A stretch of DNA of 64,000 nucleotides from Amblyornis subalaris (taxonomy: Eukaryota > Chordata > Aves > Passeriformes > Ptilonorhynchidae), in the NCBI GenBank assembly GCA_018881555.1, contig JACAXG010000075.1, positions 3,144,477 through 3,208,476 of the forward strand. The letters are read 5' to 3'. Below the pieces are notes generated by a model, which saw nothing but the letters and a program-made list of their open reading frames with translations, did not search any database and was not told where the DNA came from. The position numbers and the translations under genes are program-made. This document shows positions 41,178 to 53,800 of the stretch, piece by piece. How positions within the stretch are numbered: position 1 is the first letter of the stretch; each line of letters opens with the position of its first letter.

Positions 41178-43132
41178 CTGCAACACAGAGGGTGGAACAG
41201 GTCAGGACCTCGAATATTCCCAGCCATTAGTTCAAAAAGCAACATTCCTCGGAAAAAAATTAACATTTTCATAAAGTAACCCTATGGGAATATTGTTTTG
41301 ATGACTGTACTACATAATTTTTTTATTTGTTTTGCATTTTAAGTTCTTGTGAAGTGGGTTAAGAGCACTGTTCNAAAAGAACAAAAATAGAGAAGACTGT
41401 TCAAAAAGGCAAATAATTGAAAGGCAAGGAGAAAATAGTTTACAGGAGTAGTGTACTGGGCAACTCTGGCAACTTTTTGGGAAGGAATCTCTGGTGACAC
41501 AAGTTTACTCTAAGTGCCTGCTCAAGAAACCCAGGCAACACAAGCACAAGGAAGGTAAGATTCAAAGAGAAACATTGAAATTGTGTTGCTTCAGCAAGCA
41601 GAAGTTGCAGTTTATCTCAGAACTTTGGTCAGCCGATTTCCCATTTGTGTGCCTCTAACAACAGCCTCTAATTAATTTCAGGAAAAATACTTTAAGCATT
41701 TTAAGACCAAAGCTTTGGAGAGTCTCCCTAGAGCAGTAGTTTTTCTATACTTTTAAGTTTGTGGACACCTAAAGTGTTTTCTCAAATGAAACCCCACTTC
41801 CTTTGAAGTTGTCCAGTGACACCCGGGGGGTCCCTGAACCGCAGGCTGAAAACCACTGCTCAGGGTTAGAGAAAAGAGAGCACACAACGAGCACTGTCCC
41901 TATTTAGTGGTTCCCAAATGTGAAACATTTAACCAAAATGAAATCTTTCAACTCTAATTCCTTCTCCCTTTCATCTCCTCCTCTGACTCAAGAGTCTGTG
42001 GTTTCCTGGACCCTGTGAGCCCACAAGTTTCAATAGCTGAAGTGTTGATGTGCTCCAGGATACCAAACAACGAACGTTTTGCCTTCTGGCAGAGGTTTTG
42101 TCAGCTCAGTCTTAGGAGGAGAATGGAACAACCTGACTTTCTGACCTTTAGAGAATTCTGCAGTCTCTCTAAAGTAATTTCTTCAATGTGTCCTTTTCTA
42201 CAGCAGCAACTGTGGAGCCTTTTCCACTCCCTTTCTTCAAGGAAGCCACTTTGATTTTGCATTTGCAGCTGGATGACAATTGGAAGGTATTAGCTGTCAT
42301 TAGGAAGAAATCTCTCTACATTTAACAGTAAATTTAACAAATCAATTGTATCAGATTTCCTGATTAGTCCTTTCAGTAGCATTCCTTCAGAGATGCTGCC
42401 TCGGCCACACAAACTGCCTGGAGCGCTAGACTGAAATATCCTATTGATAAGTGTATCTAGGAGTCTACTCTGGAAGTTAATTAATCTTTACTTGAAAAAC
42501 TGTGACAATTAATGAAGTTTTAATCAAGATGAGATCTAAATGCTGTACCCTGTTAGGTATTGTTCACTAAACTTTACTACTAGGTCTGGATTTGGAAGAC
42601 CAGGTTATTTGTTTGCTGGCTGCACAAGTGCAGATGCAGCAGCATTTCAGGTGTATTACTCCATTTTCTTAAAAACACTACTTTGACAGAAGTTTCTGCT
42701 ATTTTTAAATATATCTGTATAGAAAAACAGGATTCATAAAAATGCATTTGTTACATTGCAATATCTTTTGTTAATATATTTTGCCTTGAAGGGAGAGGCA
42801 CAGGTTTTTAGGAATTCTGGAAATTCATTAATAAATCTCTTTGAATTTCTTTACATGTCTAACTATCAGCTGAACTAAGAATTTCCCATTTGTTTTTCTC
42901 CATCTTCAAAGCTGAGGCAATTCCCTCACANACAGCATGTACAGATACAGTGTCTCCCCCAGTACATGCAAAACACTTTCAGAAATGTGCATTAGCCAAA
43001 TATACAACAAAATTAAACTCTCCTTATGTTTAATACAGTGAGGCCACTCCAAGTCTTGGGGTTTGAGGGCTAAAGGAAAGCTTTAACCTGGAACAAGGCT
43101 GGAATGCTTGACCAATCTCCATGGATTAGTAC
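41178..43132 (-). other. SPECC1: SPECC1 intron 2 (1,955 bp), with a hAT-type element
   Basis: This intron separates the first two coding exons, with GT at 43132-43131 and CAG ending at 41178. Apart from the hAT-Charlie-like element at 41734-41858 it holds no recognisable gene or RNA. Confidence 0.85.
41734..41858. mobile_element. Short nonautonomous hAT (Charlie-like) DNA transposon, 125 bp
   Basis: The left end starts CAGTAGTTTTTCTA and continues GTTTGTGGACACCTAAAG. The right end, read in reverse complement, starts CAGTGGTTTTCAGCCTG and continues GGTTCAGGGACCCCCCGGG. Both resemble the amniote hAT-Charlie terminus 'CAGTGGTTYTCAACC...GGACCCC', so this is a terminal-inverted-repeat MITE with no coding capacity. 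Flanking octamers do not match cleanly, so the target-site duplication has decayed. It is an old fossil. Confidence 0.7.
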
Positions 43133-43279
43133 CTTGCTGAGCCGGGATTCAAAGGCAAGGGAAGTGGAGGACTTGGATGTTTTCATTCCTGTGGAGGTGG
43201 TGGAAAGAGGTTTTCCTCTGTCAACCCCATGGCTCCCTTGCTTTGCTATTGCACTCCATGGCCTGGCACTACTCTTCAT
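43133..43279 (-). CDS. SPECC1: SPECC1 first coding exon (residues 1-49)
   Basis: This exon encodes the N-terminus of cytospin-B, a cytoskeletal coiled-coil/CH protein. The ATG is at 43279, and an in-frame TAG at 43303-43301 precedes it, so it is the first possible in-frame ATG. It has A at -3. The 49 residues begin MKSSARPW and contain [18 protein letters not shown], which matches the human SPECC1 N-terminal block ([18 protein letters not shown]) almost exactly. That segment identifies SPECC1 rather than its paralogue SPECC1L. The exon ends in AAG at 43133, followed by GTACTA on the minus strand, in phase 0, and joins the next exon to give SRLSK-LKRASS. The segment is basic and Ser-rich and is probably disordered. 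A TTG further upstream keeps the frame open but is not a plausible eukaryotic start. Confidence 0.93.
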
Positions 43280-43309
43280 TTTCTTCCCCAATAACTCAGT
43301 CTACAGACT
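43280..43309 (-). other. SPECC1: SPECC1 5' UTR part of the first coding exon
   Basis: A strong pyrimidine tract and AG acceptor (minus strand TTTTTTTAG) end at 43310, so the exon probably starts at 43309 and carries 30 bases of 5' UTR with an in-frame TAG. A second AG, the end of CTGTAG, would start the exon at 43300 instead. Either way at least one upstream noncoding exon is required. Confidence 0.65.
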
Positions 43310-46300
43310 CTAAAAAAAGAAAAGAAAATATTTATACACTCATACAAAGGTATAAGTTATCTTTATGTCACCTGAAAGAGCAACAGAGATATCTGGCATC
43401 AGTTTCAAGGGCTGAAAAGGCCATGCTAAACTTGATTCCCTCTCTCACATACATCAAAACTCAGCCTAGAGATACCTTCAGAGCAGGCTACAGCCACTTA
43501 TATTTTTTATACCAACTGGTAACATGAAACACCACAGAAGGAACACTGACTTTTGTTGGGACTAAGTCAGAAACCTCTCTCGGCACAGCAGAACACCTGT
43601 GAATGCTGAAGCACAGTGAAAGAGTAACTGAGAACACTGAAGTCCACAGCAACTGAAAACAACCTTGGGATGAAAAGAAAATTACTTATTTTGCTGTTAG
43701 ATCCAGCATCTCCAACTGAAATAACACTCACTTTTTAAAAGTCACATGAGAAGCGAGTTTCCTCAGACAGATAGAAAATATATCTTCAACTTATCAGAGT
43801 CTTCTAGAGGAGCAGCAGTTGANGTTGCCACAGTGATAAAAAAGATGTTTCACAATACCAAGATTTACAAAACATAGTAAAAAATATCAACTTCCTTGCA
43901 AACAACGATCCAGATCCACTATTCCTCAGAGATGAGCTTATGCAAGAGAGAAATCCTGCCAGGAATCAGCAAATAGACATGATTTCCTTTTTTTGGATGG
44001 AGCTGAACACATTTCAGCTGCCAGCAGGAACAACTAGCCTGTTTCTCTCAGTAGGCTGACAGCTGCCAATTAAACAGCTCCCTCAACTCCTGGACATCTA
44101 AACCCATACATTTGCACCAGCCATTGCCCAATCCAAACCATGAGCAGAATAAAAGAATTATTTGGATATTTTTTTTAAGTCTCACCAGCCTGCTGGGCTA
44201 GGAATGGGAGGGAGGGGAGATGATCAGATACCTCCTGTCCTCCCCCACTTCAGGATGAGCAACACTTTTCTCCATTTTCCAAAANAGACACAGGATGTAG
44301 CTGTGGATCAGCCTTGTGTAGGCAGAGGCTAACTTGCTTCTTGTCTGTGAAACAGGTAACCAGAATATCCACAGGGATCAGTCCAGCCTGGGCAATGTGC
44401 TCCCACAGGAAGAGGGAGCTTGGACAGCAACCCCTTGACAGAGATGCCGAGCAATTTATTCCTGGCTGAGTCAGAAGGGCTTTGGTCACATTTTACATCT
44501 CATCATTTGCTTTGTACTTCATTTCACATTCATAAATAAGAACATTCACTGAACTCACAGGACACAGATCTGTCTGGGGCCAAGGTGGATTTGACAGTGA
44601 CAGCACCTTCCAGGTGCCACCATGGTCTGTTCAGGGAGTGTTTCTGCACAGAGACAAAGGCAATGTCAAGTGCTCTGCTGCTGTTTTAGAGAACAAAGCC
44701 AGCAAGTGACATTCCCTCTATTTGTCCTTGGTGCCTCTTGCAGGGAGGGCTGTCAACTCTCTCCCCAGCAGTAACCTATCAGCTCCTAAATAAAGGAATA
44801 AAAAAGTTAGGAGTTGTTGCTAAGTATAGTCATTACCCCATTAAAATTCTTAACACATCCAGTGTGGAGCCATCCACTGATCTCATTAAGAGTCTTTGGT
44901 GATGATTATGCTGAGCACTTGGCTGTTTTAAAGCCCTGACAGATATGTAAACTATATTACAATAGATAATATTATTTAGCATTCCCACAGCTCATGATCC
45001 ACCTTAGCANGCTTTGGTGCTTTACAATATTTAAAAACCTATCTTTTAACAGGCTCTTCATCTTTTTAACAGGCTTTTAACATTCACTGTATTTATATGG
45101 GTGAACAGGCAACTACACATGCAAACTCTCTTGCTGATTAGATCTCCAAATTATGCAGATTTTAGTTATTTTGCAGATCCAGTGGTTGCACATACACTGC
45201 TTTATTATACCCTCTGGTTTTCTTCATAACTGTACCTCATATTTTCCTGCCTTAAGCTGTACAGATGCTTTCTTGATATCCAAAAGAATTTAATTTTGAG
45301 TCATCCATGACATTTAAAGTTGCAGTGGAGTGATAGGCTCATTACACCATGATGTTAGAAGTAAAAGGAAGAGGTACTTAAAAAAAACACCCAAACCACA
45401 ACTCAAGAAATCCAGCCAGTAGCCTGAGGCAAAGTGGCTTTTTCATGTAAAGAGAGCTGAATTATGTGCCATGAGGATTCAATAACATTTTACTACACCA
45501 AGCAGATGAAACTAAAATTGAGAAGCAATACCTGGATTTATTAGTGTTTATTATTAGTTTTCCATGTATTTATAGGGGAACTGGCATTTGTAGAAGCTGG
45601 AGGTAAGATTTCTCAGGTATTTGGCTAACCTGAATTTGCCTTGTAGATAGAGATTTCCATCTCTGAAGTGGGATTCCAAGACTTTCCACAAGCCTTATAT
45701 GTACTTCAAAGGATCAAGCCAGGTTGCACACATCCTAAGCTGCTTTCATTCCTAAGTAGGTGACACATATTTGAGTTATTAGAAGTACTGCTTCAGGAGT
45801 AGTACAAAATAAAACTACTTCAAAAAAAAAGGGAAAAAAAAGAAAAGAAGTCCTGCTTCTCTTTGATGAGAGCAGGAAATCCATTCTCAGAGTCAACATC
45901 AGCATTCCCTTTCCTCCAAATGCAATTTATTGCATTACAGTAAAACAAACAAAACAAAAAAGCTCCATGGAAGTTGTGATCTGGGACAATGGAAAACCCT
46001 GAAGTTCAGCATCATGCAGTTGCTCATGGAATGAACTCATGGCAGCAGTGAACTGTCAACCAAAATACCAACTCAGATATCCCAAATGTCCACAGCCAGG
46101 TAGCAGTCAGGACACCCAAAGGAGTGGGTTTATCTAAGCAAGGAGGTTTATCTAATCCTGGTAAAGAAACAGAACATTTATTAAAAACATCAGATCCAGC
46201 TCTTCTCTGCTTGTCTTAGAAGCAACTCTACTGTATTTTAACTAAATATCAGACTTTCCTTCTGAAAGGACCCCAGAGAGATTGACTTGATCTCTAGGCT

Positions 46301-49300
46301 ACCCACAGAGAGACTTGAAAGAGAAGCAGCTTTCCACAAGAGACACAACCAAGCTGCTTCTGCAAACCCAGGGACAAAAATCACTGGTTTTACACCCATT
46401 CTGTGTCACTAAGTTTCAGACAAGACCTGCTTCTGTCCACTCTCATGGGAAAACTGCTCTAAGCAATGCCTGGAGCGCTAGGATTTTATTTTTCATTTCT
46501 TCACATTTCACAGGGAATTTTCCTTAGGAATCAAACAGAATGCTACCATCCTGAGTTTCTAAGTCTCTCTTTGGCATCAGCCAGAGCAGGTCACTTAGCT
46601 GGCCACAACTAAATTCCTGTAAGATGTCCTGCTTGGAGCTGTACTCCGAAAACACCAGGAAGCAACTCCATGCTGAAATAAATGAGGGCTCATAGCAAGA
46701 TGTTGCTTCAGAGCAGCAAAATCACTTCTACTGCCAGGCACTTCCAAACTGCAGGGATTTGGGTTTGGTTTGTTTAAAATCTTTTACACTCAAAAGTAGT
46801 GTCTGAATACTCCTCTCCTCTGAAGCAGGTGCTGCAAATGAGATAATTAGGAAGTTTACCAAAATGTAAAGCTGGTCCTGACAGAGGTTTTTCTCTCAGT
46901 AATCCTCAGAATTCCCTGCAGGCATCAGCCTTTAAAAATTCAGGCCATGCTATACAGTTCATGCTTTCTTACTGGTCTTTTTAAAGGATATTTGGAATAT
47001 TTTGATGTGGACTATTTTGGCAGTTGGCAGAAGTTTTACAGTCCATTTTACTTGAAATTTTACTGTTTTATTAATGGCTGAGAACCCAGACATTTCTTTA
47101 TTAGTCAGTCCACATGCATTTATTAATAAAAGTCTTTAGAACCAGCCTAGAATGATTCCCATTTTATGGCTAGAAAAACTGGATTAAGAATTCATCCTAA
47201 CTCACAGGCAGTCAGCACCAGCAGAAACAACACCGGGGCTCCAGGAGCTTTAGACTTGGCTGTGCATGAAAGGAGGAATTCACCAGTTCTGTGGAACAAA
47301 CTTCTAGGATACAAATTCTGCTGGCTATTAAAGGTTATTTTATTCTGAATAACTAAAAAGAATAGATAAGTTGATTAGAGTGATGATGAGCAATATTAAT
47401 TCACAGTCAAGAAACCCAGGAGTTACATTATTAAATAAAAATTATTACATATCTGTAGAAATGAAATTACACAGGAAAATCCCTGTTGGGGGATGGAAAT
47501 TATCTGTACCCCACATACTTCACACAATGTAGGTTTTGCTGCCCATGTCTGTGTGTCAGGACCCAGCAGGACACTCAAATTAAAGCAGAGTCATGCAACA
47601 AGATGCTTTGGGAAAAGGAATGAAACAAAGAATTAGGAAAACTCATTACTGAATCTGGAGAGTGATGTGCCAGATGGTAGGTTTGTCAGGACCTGGGAAT
47701 GCCCAGCAGTTCTGAAGAATGAGGCCAGAAGTCCCAACTTTGCAGCTAAGGCTCTCCAAGGACAGAAGTGTGACTTTGGTGGGTTAAACCCCACAGTCCC
47801 CAGTGCCACTTTCCTGTAATTCAGTTACTTTTCATTACACCAAAAGGTCAGACTATTCCAGAAGCTTTATTACACACACTCATGAATTCAAAGCACGATT
47901 TTCTTTTCTTTTTTTTTTAGTAAAATCTGCATCATGCTTATACTGTTTTCCTTCTAATCAACTTCTGCTATTTTCAGACAAACTATCAACTGGAACATAG
48001 AAATATCTAACAAGTTCAGTAAACTGTAAAGCATTTTCTACTGGCACGTAGGAAGCTCTATGGCAGGATAGACAGCTGGGCTAAAATAGAATTCTTTTCT
48101 GCCTTTCACATCAATTAACTTTAAACAAAAATTTTTAGGCTTGACAGATGCTTCCATATGACTCATCTTAATTTCTTAACTGATATTAGGAATCAAAGCA
48201 GGGAAGTTGATAGTCCAAATACAGTAATTGGTAACTTGGAGATAGCTTCGGTAAAAATCCACTTGGAAATAAGATCAGGCTAACAAAAACAAACTATTCT
48301 TTTGGTCACCTTTAGCAGCTTTCCTCAGGCATCTGCTCCTTTCACCTCAGTGTGTAGTAGTTCTGTATCTATCCATTCTGTNTTTAACTTCTATTACCTG
48401 GGTTTTGTGTATGTGAGGCTCTCAGTGCAACCTTCCTCCATTGCTCCTCCAAGCAGACACTTGCTGGATTCTTGCTGGTACAAAGCTTAGCTTTAACTAG
48501 AATTGGATGAAAAAGCCCACAAAAAAATCCCAAGCCAGACCACCTGCTTCCACCCTAACACAACTCAGACAAAAATCCATCCATTTCCCAAAACCTCATC
48601 TCTAAGGCTCCTCTTGCTTTTGCTGCCCAAAGAGAATCAGTTACAAACCTGACCCCAAACACTGCAGTTTGCTCTGGTCTACCTCAGCAGACTCACTTTC
48701 CAACCTCATTTGCAGCTGAATTTTGGTGGTTTGCTGGTAGAATACCAGGAGACAAGACATCACTTGGCAACTTTCATGTCCAGACAGCAGGGCAGATCCT
48801 GCTGGTTTTATTCATGCCTCAAACAAAGGTGGTTTTAGCGTTATTATTTTTTAACTTTTAAGAGTGAAGAAAAANGTACTATAACAAAACAACCAGGTAG
48901 CTGTAGGATCCAGGTGATTTTGCAAGGAGTTAAAAATGTTGTTAAATTTTAGATACAGAACAACTACACAGAAATTAAGACACATACATTCCCAAGGTCA
49001 TCCATCTAGTCACTCTTTCGGGTTGTAGTTTGCTTTGCATTTTCAATTGTTCTTCTGTAGAACTCTTAAACATCAAAAGAGCACTTTCAATGTGGCATCA
49101 GATGAGAATTTTCTTTCCAGGGGACATGGCTCTACCTCTACTCTAAAAGCAACTACTGCAGGGCCAGTTCCTTTTCTTCCCCCCATGGTGTCAGATGGAA
49201 ACAGATAATGGAAACTCCCTTGAACTTCCCAAAGGCAAAGTTACTTTATCTGTGGTTACAGTGGTGAGTGACCAGCTCACATTTTTGAGTTAAGGCTTTT

Positions 49301-50766
49301 CTTGCTTATTTCCTTAGTGTGTTTTCAATAATTCTCTAAAACTGGTAGTTATTAAGTAGCATACAAATGTACTAAAAGGTTCCAAGGATGTCTAAACTAC
49401 ACCAGAGATGNGCTAGGCAAGGACAGTTCCAGGCAGCCACACATGACGGGTCTCCAGCCATCAACTCAGCCTCCAAAACCATCCCAACAAGGCTGCCAGA
49501 GGCCAGGCCAGCGACTGCAAAACTCTGTCTCAGCATCACTCAAATCCTCTTCCCACAGCAACCATTAGAGTCATTGATGACTTTTCCAGGCATGGAAAGC
49601 AGTGCAAAATCTTCTGCCCACCCTCCTCCACAGAAGCTCTCCCTGGAGTTTTGGATTTGTCAATCTCTCACTCATAGTTAGATCACATGAGAAAAATGCA
49701 GAAATCACAACAAAATCCTCACGAGTGCACATGGACAAGGAATTGATTTAGCTGNATTTCTCTTGTCCTTGTTCCCTGCTACCGGCCATTTATGAGACAG
49801 GAAAACACAGATATCTTTGCTGTCATCCAGCACANTGACTGATGCTGAAAAACCAAGCCAAAGCTGTACTTGAAGATGCCTGGGAACATGCTCCTCCTGT
49901 AGTTTGAATCACACTGTTTGTACATGGATTCTCCATCTCCTCCTCCTCCTTCCTCCCATTGATTATCTAACCAGTCACCACTACACAGCTCACAAGAGAA
50001 ACTCTGCTACCTTCTTATGACCCCCAATCTTGTAAACATGAGGATAAAGAAACAAAAATCCCAACCTAGCTGTAATTTTCTACACATTAGCAGTGATGTG
50101 GCAATTCTGAATCACAAACATCATGTTCCTGATGGATGCACAGGAAGATTCAGGAAGGCTAAAAATGATGTGTTGATTCCAAACTCGCTTTTTGAAGTTA
50201 CAACCATGTTATAATCACAAAGAATTAGGTCACTCTGGGCTTTCCCCAAAATGACTCTGTCCCAAATAGATGGATTTAATTTATGTTCAGTATATTGCAG
50301 GTTGAGAACAAAAATGGTTTAGAACCATTTCAAGGCAGCTATTGCTCATTAATCCAGGTTCTTTGAACTACTGTCCCAGTGAATACAGCACAAAGCAAGT
50401 GACACATTCGGTCACTTCATGTTTTGCCAACCCACAAGAAGGAACAAAAGAAGGTTTCATTTCAGATAGAGCAAGAGCTATATAATTGCTGAAGAAATTA
50501 AGAATAATTACAAGTAGTTTGCCTGAAAATTACCTGTCATTACATTTTTCTGTAGCAGAGAGGGTAGCTACAACTACAAGAAAGAAAAGGAATGTTTTTT
50601 GGAATAGCAGAGATGCACGGCATGTGGCTACTGGTACATATTGGTACAGAGACTGGCTCCTTGCCTGTCCCCTCAGAGCATGGAAGGATGATACCACAGG
50701 CAACACATTCCTTGGAATTCCACCTGATTCCACCCTCAGTTTCAGCACAGAGTCATCATAACCCCT

Positions 50767-50875
50767 CAGCCACCCAATCTTCCTCTGCCTTAGTTTTTCC
50801 ATTTGTAAAAATGGGATAATAATTGTTCNCTACATAGGATATTTATGAAGATGTACTCATTCATTTGCCTTGGAA
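50767..50875 (+). repeat. MIR/L2-type ancient repeat relic
   Basis: The sequence reads TGCCTTAGTTTTTCCATTTG, then TAAAAATGGGATAATAATTG, then a CTACATAGGATATTTATGAAG-like block. This follows the order of the classic MIR/L2 segment 'cctcagtttcctcatctgtaaaatggggataataatagtacctac...ggttgt.gtgagg'. Such repeats predate the mammal-sauropsid split. It is heavily diverged and truncated. Confidence 0.7.
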
Positions 50876-53800
50876 AGGAACCCCACNGAAAAAAAAGCAG
50901 AAATTAGCTAAATCAACATCTGTCACACAGCACGCAAGCNAGCAGCCTCACAGATTGCCACACGCTGGGATGTTTCCCTGACTCCCGTTTTCCATCCATC
51001 ACAGTGCAGAGAAATAATTGAGATCTGGAAGCTGTCCCTTAAGGAGATATTTATCTTCCATTAAAGTGCAGAATAGCTCACTTGCAGTTAATAAACTGGG
51101 AACTTCTGAGCGTTTATGAGCGACAGCGCGAACTTGTAACGGAGAGGGCTCTTTGCAGAGATGAGGACGTGACTCCAAAGCTGCAGGAGAAACCAGAGGA
51201 CTTCTGCATTTTAAAAATATTCATAACCAACAGGAACAGAACAGATCTAAGCAACAGTAGCAACAGTTTACAGCTGTGACTTTGGGGANCACTGATGGAC
51301 TGAATGGCCCACGCTGGTGGGCTACATAATGAAATTAAATTGGTTTAGAACTGAACAAGAAAGGGAAGGGGTAGGACATACCCATGTGCATGTTAGGATG
51401 AGGAATTCCCGTGGCAGTTACCTGTCAAATTGTGCAGACNAAAACACTATTTCAGCAAATCCTCTCTCCTGCTGAGGGTACAGGGGCAGAGAACTCNTTA
51501 TAATTTAGAAAGAAACATGCAAACCAGAAAGGATTAGTAGGGGACATCTAGAACTGTACCCAAGAGAAAAGGGTAGAGAATCCCTGTTTTCAAACCAGTT
51601 CTACCAGTAAATCCCTCACTGCTACACATACAGGGCTTAATTAACAGCTCTACAACTTTGCCATATTACCTGCTCTATAAATGCTGTTATTATTACAATT
51701 GTTATTATGACCAATCTTCAGTCCACAATACAATTTTAAGGACAACAGTCAAAGTGCTATAATGAAAGGGTCCTGCTGAGAGCCTGACCAGCTCTGTGCT
51801 GTGGTGCTGTAAGAGGTACCTGCTGGTGTTCCCCCCATGCTTTCCCTGCTCCCCACAGACATGACCTGCCAAAGCTCTTTGCTGAGCAGCAATCTTCCTT
51901 TCTGCCCTTCCTCAGCTGGACTATGTGCACATGCAGTAGCAGAGGAAATTGTGCTTGTGCTCCTGCCTCGTTTAACTGTCAGAGAATGACCGTAACTTGC
52001 CAGGGGAGAAACCAGAAACGGGAACAGAAACAGCTTCAACCCTTCTGTCACTAAATCTTTGTAGCTGTGAAGAAGGAAAATACAGTAGCCACCTCTCACG
52101 GAGGGATTTCTTTCGGTGGTTCTAATGGCTTTTAGACCCCCTCCAGCCCATTTTCAGCTAATGCAGATTTGTTTACANTACACTTTTCTTGATTCATTCA
52201 ATTTAGTTTTAGATTGAGATACTATGAAAAAAGTGTCATTGAGCAAAGCAGGTTCATTCACTCCACAAATACATTACTGACCCAAGAATTCTCCTAGCGA
52301 TAATACGGTTCCCACCTTAAAAAAAATAAAAGATAATAAAATACTTACAGTAAAAGCCTGTCCTCTTTTCTGCGTTATAAAGAAAACTGTCTCCACCGGC
52401 TTCTGACAGCATGTGCAAGCCAGACTGAAAATTCAGGGCTTGAGTGCTTCCNTGAGAGGAAAACCACATTGCAGAGAGACACAGAGAGCTGCTTGAGAAA
52501 TGATTCACACACGGAAGCGAGCTGGCTCCACCGGCGCCTCGGCATTCAGCACACACACACTTGCACACTTGCTTACTCAGGGGAATGACAAATATTATAT
52601 TTTCATCAAAGCAAGGAGGATTTATGCAAGAAAGCAATTTGTATCCTCTGTCCAAAACACCNAGATGTTTCAATCCTTAAAGCAGATGAAGGGTTTCTTT
52701 TAGGATCCCATCATCCCCAACAGAACTGGACACTGGGCAGAGCATAAACCCCAGACTGGTCTGGATGATCCAATCAAGCNAAAACATGTGGCACATACCA
52801 TGGAGAAAGGGCAGGAGGTGGCATGGAGAGAAGGCATTTTTAGAGGAAAACACAGAAGCAGCTTTCAGAAGCTTTTCTATTCCACAATAACACGTCCCCT
52901 AGAGAGCCAGCAATCACAGCCAGGACACCTTATGACATTTCTCTTGCCTCCACCATTGCTTCAACAAAGTGGGAAAGTGTAGAGAAGGAGGATACATTAA
53001 GACAGAAGCTTTTACAGAAGTAACCAGAATCAGTCCTGAGTGACTTCAGCTGCCCAAGAAGGGTCAATCTGTTCTTTATTTAGAAGAGAGCAAGTAAGGG
53101 ACAAGAGCAAACAAATGCTTGAGAATGTTCCTCTTTCTTACAATTTTTGAAAAGAATTTAATGTTTGAAAACAGGAAGAAAAAGGCCAGAGGTCTTAACA
53201 GAGTTAAAGCAAAGACACTATCAAGTTAAAGGAGACAGAGAGGATGCAAAAAGACATCAAATCCAACTTTCAAACAGAAAAGTAAGGTGTTTAAAACAGG
53301 GCTTTTTGTCCAACTCTGTCTAGAGAGGGTCTGGTCACTCTCTGGTGTCTCTGACCAAAGATACTCTGTTTGTGAATACAGATCAGGAACAGCAGCATGA
53401 ACCTGGTATATCAGCAATGTTGATGCTACTGTAGAAGCCTCTAGTAGAGAAATAGGGAAGATTTACAATATTCAACAAGTGTTGCTGGATCTGAATAGTC
53501 CAACCTTACTGCAGCGTCTGGAGCTCCTTACTCCAGGTGCCAGAGACCTGAAGGAAGCTGATGTTATGCCAAGAGTAAATTTATGTTTCAGTTCAGTGCT
53601 GGCACCACTACTGTTATTACAGAGTAACCAAATCTTAAAAACAGATTGAGTTCAAGCCAAATCCCCTCTGCAAATTATGGATTTGAGACCCAACTTTCTG
53701 ATATTCTTACAAGTAAGGAACTCTTGCCTTCTTATCTTAAAATGCCAGAACAAGACAAAAGAGCACACCATGACTTACTTAGCACATACAAAGCTCTATG

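Noticed and set aside
40485..41186. 233-codon minus-strand frame across the second coding exon
   Set aside because: Only the part to 41042 is exon. The remainder is read-through past a consensus donor (GTAGGC) into CpG-rich intron with no conservation that I recognise.
43280..43291. Upstream TTG at 43291 as the SPECC1 start, adding four residues
   Set aside because: TTG is not a normal eukaryotic start. The ATG at 43279 has a good context and aligns with the start of human cytospin-B.
44930..45060. Possible antisense MIR stretch
   Set aside because: AT-rich words resembling the MIR 3' end occur without the diagnostic core.
47130..47215. Possible MIR-like stretch ('cattttatggctagaaaaactgg')
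   Set aside because: Only one short block resembles MIR. This is too little to call a repeat.
52540..52570. Short (CA)n run as a microsatellite
   Set aside because: Too short and interrupted to be a meaningful repeat locus.
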